DNA of 64,000 bases, taken from NCBI GenBank assembly GCA_016722505.1, contig JADKJH010000005.1, positions 1 to 64,000 on the forward strand, given 5' to 3'. Origin of the DNA: Holophagaceae bacterium (GTDB lineage Bacteria > Acidobacteriota > Holophagae > Holophagales > Holophagaceae). Below, one piece after another: positions 62,869 to 64,000 of this stretch (positions within the stretch are counted from its first letter, which is position 1; each line of letters opens with the position of its first letter). The notes beneath the pieces are model-generated. The model worked only from the letters and a program-made list of their open reading frames with translations. It did not search any database and was not told the DNA's origin. The translations under genes were made by a program, and so were the position numbers.

Positions 62869-63693
62869 ATGCGAACCTCACTTCTTCCCCTCCTCCTGTC
62901 AGCCATGCTTGCCCCTTGCCTGAACGCTCAAGCCGGGGCAGGCGACCTGCTCGTGTCTCCGGCCCGGGTCATTCTGGACGCCAAGACCCGCTCGATGGAA
63001 CTCATCCTGAGCAACCGGGGCGGCGCTTCAGGAACCTACCGCATCCGGCTTGCCCAAATGGTCATGACTGCTGATGGAGGAATCGAGAATGCGCCCGCGG
63101 CACCGGCTGGTAGTACGGACCCCACGGAATTGGTGCGCTTCGCACCCCATCAGGTGACCTTGGAACCAGGCCAAACCCAGGTGCTGCGCGTGATGGCCCG
63201 CAAGCCTGCGGATTTGGCGGACGGTGAATACCGGGTGCACATGATCTTCCAAGCCGTTCCCCCGGATCTGGCTGGAACCACCGAGCCTCCAAAGGAGAAG
63301 GCCAAGGGTGTATCCATCCGCCTGGTGGCCATCATGAATCTAGGAATTCCCATAATCATCCGCCAAGGCGAACTTGTCGTGAAAACCGGCTTGGCAGATC
63401 TCCAACTGCGCCATGAGCAGACTCAGGATGTCCTCTCCTTCCGCCTTACCCGCACGGGAAATGCCTCGACCTACGGCAACCTGAAAGCGACCTTCCACCC
63501 CAAGGATGGAAAATCCATCACACTGGGGGAGATGGTGGGTGTTGCGGTCTATCCACCTCTGGAAGCAAGGAATGTGAAGATGCCCCTTCGGCTTCCCCAG
63601 GGAATGGTCCTGAAAAGCGGGATCCTTCGCTTGAGCTTCCAGACTGAGGATAAAGTGGCACCCGAAGCTGAAGCGCAACTAGAGATTCCATGA
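62869..63693 (+). CDS. PapD-like periplasmic pilus chaperone
   Basis: The 274-residue protein has a signal peptide (LLPLLLSAMLAPCLNAQA). An immunoglobulin-like first domain follows: GDLLVSPARVILDAKTRSME and LVRFAPHQVTLEPGQTQVLR, with G1-strand-like features of PapD chaperones, then a second domain. It would fold DUF4402 subunits and hand them to the usher. Its stop overlaps the usher start as ATGA. Confidence 0.8.
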   Translation: MRTSLLPLLLSAMLAPCLNAQAGAGDLLVSPARVILDAKTRSMELILSNRGGASGTYRIRLAQMVMTADGGIENAPAAPAGSTDPTELVRFAPHQVTLEPGQTQVLRVMARKPADLADGEYRVHMIFQAVPPDLAGTTEPPKEKAKGVSIRLVAIMNLGIPIIIRQGELVVKTGLADLQLRHEQTQDVLSFRLTRTGNASTYGNLKATFHPKDGKSITLGEMVGVAVYPPLEARNVKMPLRLPQGMVLKSGILRLSFQTEDKVAPEAEAQLEIP

Positions 63694-64000
63694 CTTTCTG
63701 GGGCGGGCGCCGATCCCGCGGCTTCTGGCCCCTTGCTGGTTTCATCACGCTCAGTTTGCTTGGAGCGGAGGCGAAAAATTCTGGAGCGGCTTCTGCCGCC
63801 GGGGTGGGTTTGAGCGCCGGTTCAGGCGCAGGAACGGCGCATACCGCTCTGACACCAGCCACGCTTCCCCCAGGGCCACGTGGTGGTTTCACCGAGCGGG
63901 CCGAAGACGAATTGTTGCTTTTCGAGGTGCGGTTGCAGGGCCGCACACTGAGCGAATCCTTCCCAGGTTTCCCGACCAAGGACGGTGTCCTGGTGCCACT
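63690..64000 (+). CDS. Usher-like outer-membrane protein, N-terminal part (runs off window)
   Basis: The frame starts at 63690 in an ATGA overlap with the chaperone and stays open to the end of the window (103 codons). A signal peptide (GFWPLAGFITLSLLGAEA) and a Gly/Ala-rich stretch are followed by DELLLFEVRLQGRTLSESFP, as at the N-terminus of ushers. The position directly after a chaperone gene supports this, but most of the protein is not visible. Confidence 0.6.
   Translation, partial: MTFWGGRRSRGFWPLAGFITLSLLGAEAKNSGAASAAGVGLSAGSGAGTAHTALTPATLPPGPRGGFTERAEDELLLFEVRLQGRTLSESFPGFPTKDGVLVP

Overview
The window is high-GC bacterial DNA carrying about 55 protein genes, two tRNA genes and an unusual number of intergenic palindromes. 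Gene content suggests Acidobacteriota, probably class Holophagae (Geothrix/Holophaga-like). It includes bshA (bacillithiol-type thiol synthesis), a 2-oxoacid:ferredoxin oxidoreductase, an MglA-type GTPase, a DUF4402/chaperone/usher cluster and one complete trp operon. The taxon is inferred from content, not measured.

Layout. 1-2.8 kb: partial tRNA-Met, bshA preceded by a duplicated gene start, YggT, DivIVA, and a GxxExxY gene between inverted repeats. 2.8-9.4 kb: frameshifted thiolase, asnB behind an Asn-codon attenuator, a glycosyltransferase-TPR protein, a DUF2252 protein and a membrane protein. 9.4-16.2 kb, minus strand: trpE-G-D-C-F-B-A behind a leader with three consecutive Trp codons. 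16.2-19.1 kb: membrane protein and a 5'-nucleotidase split over two genes. 19.3-25.4 kb: PEGA-domain Ser/Thr kinase, divergent from a processive glycosyltransferase, PHP phosphatase, receiver protein and truA. 25.6-30.2 kb: HD protein, interrupted Bax-inhibitor-1 protein, lspA and ileS. 30.3-36.3 kb: DUF2344 protein, LolA-like protein, MglA-like GTPase with a long tail, exported peroxiredoxin, decarboxylating dehydrogenase and lexA. 36.4-39.4 kb: korA-korB. 39.4-42.8 kb: tRNA-Ala(CGC) with a 178-bp tandem repeat containing its own 3' end, hydrolase, ruvA and a 2-hydroxyacid dehydrogenase. 42.8-53.5 kb: TPR protein; a minus-strand cluster DUF2520-TetR-M61 peptidase-glycosyltransferase; hybrid histidine kinase; elbB; aminotransferase. 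53.5-60.2 kb: six-gene operon of DUF4178, small protein, DUF350, membrane-anchored spermidine-synthase-like protein, Tat FAD lipoprotein and membrane protein. 60.2-64 kb: histidine-phosphatase lipoprotein, then a pilus-like cluster running off the end.

Three signals stand out. First, asnB and trp both have classical ribosome-mediated attenuators with leader peptide, terminator and competing antiterminator; the Asn-controlled one is the more unusual. Second, bshA has a duplicated 13-codon start, and the upstream copy opens a 50-codon frame ending TGATG on the real start. Third, six genes are broken by one-base changes in homopolymers and a seventh by an in-frame stop. Single-base correction restores full family length in all six, so consensus error is likely.

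Gene-free stretches over 300 bases: 40051-40478 holds the tRNA-tail tandem repeat. 44360-44690 lies between convergent genes and holds an A/T-rich patch with a Fur-box-like core and a hairpin, but no convincing gene. The 297 bases at 61989-62285 are A/T-rich and promoter-like.
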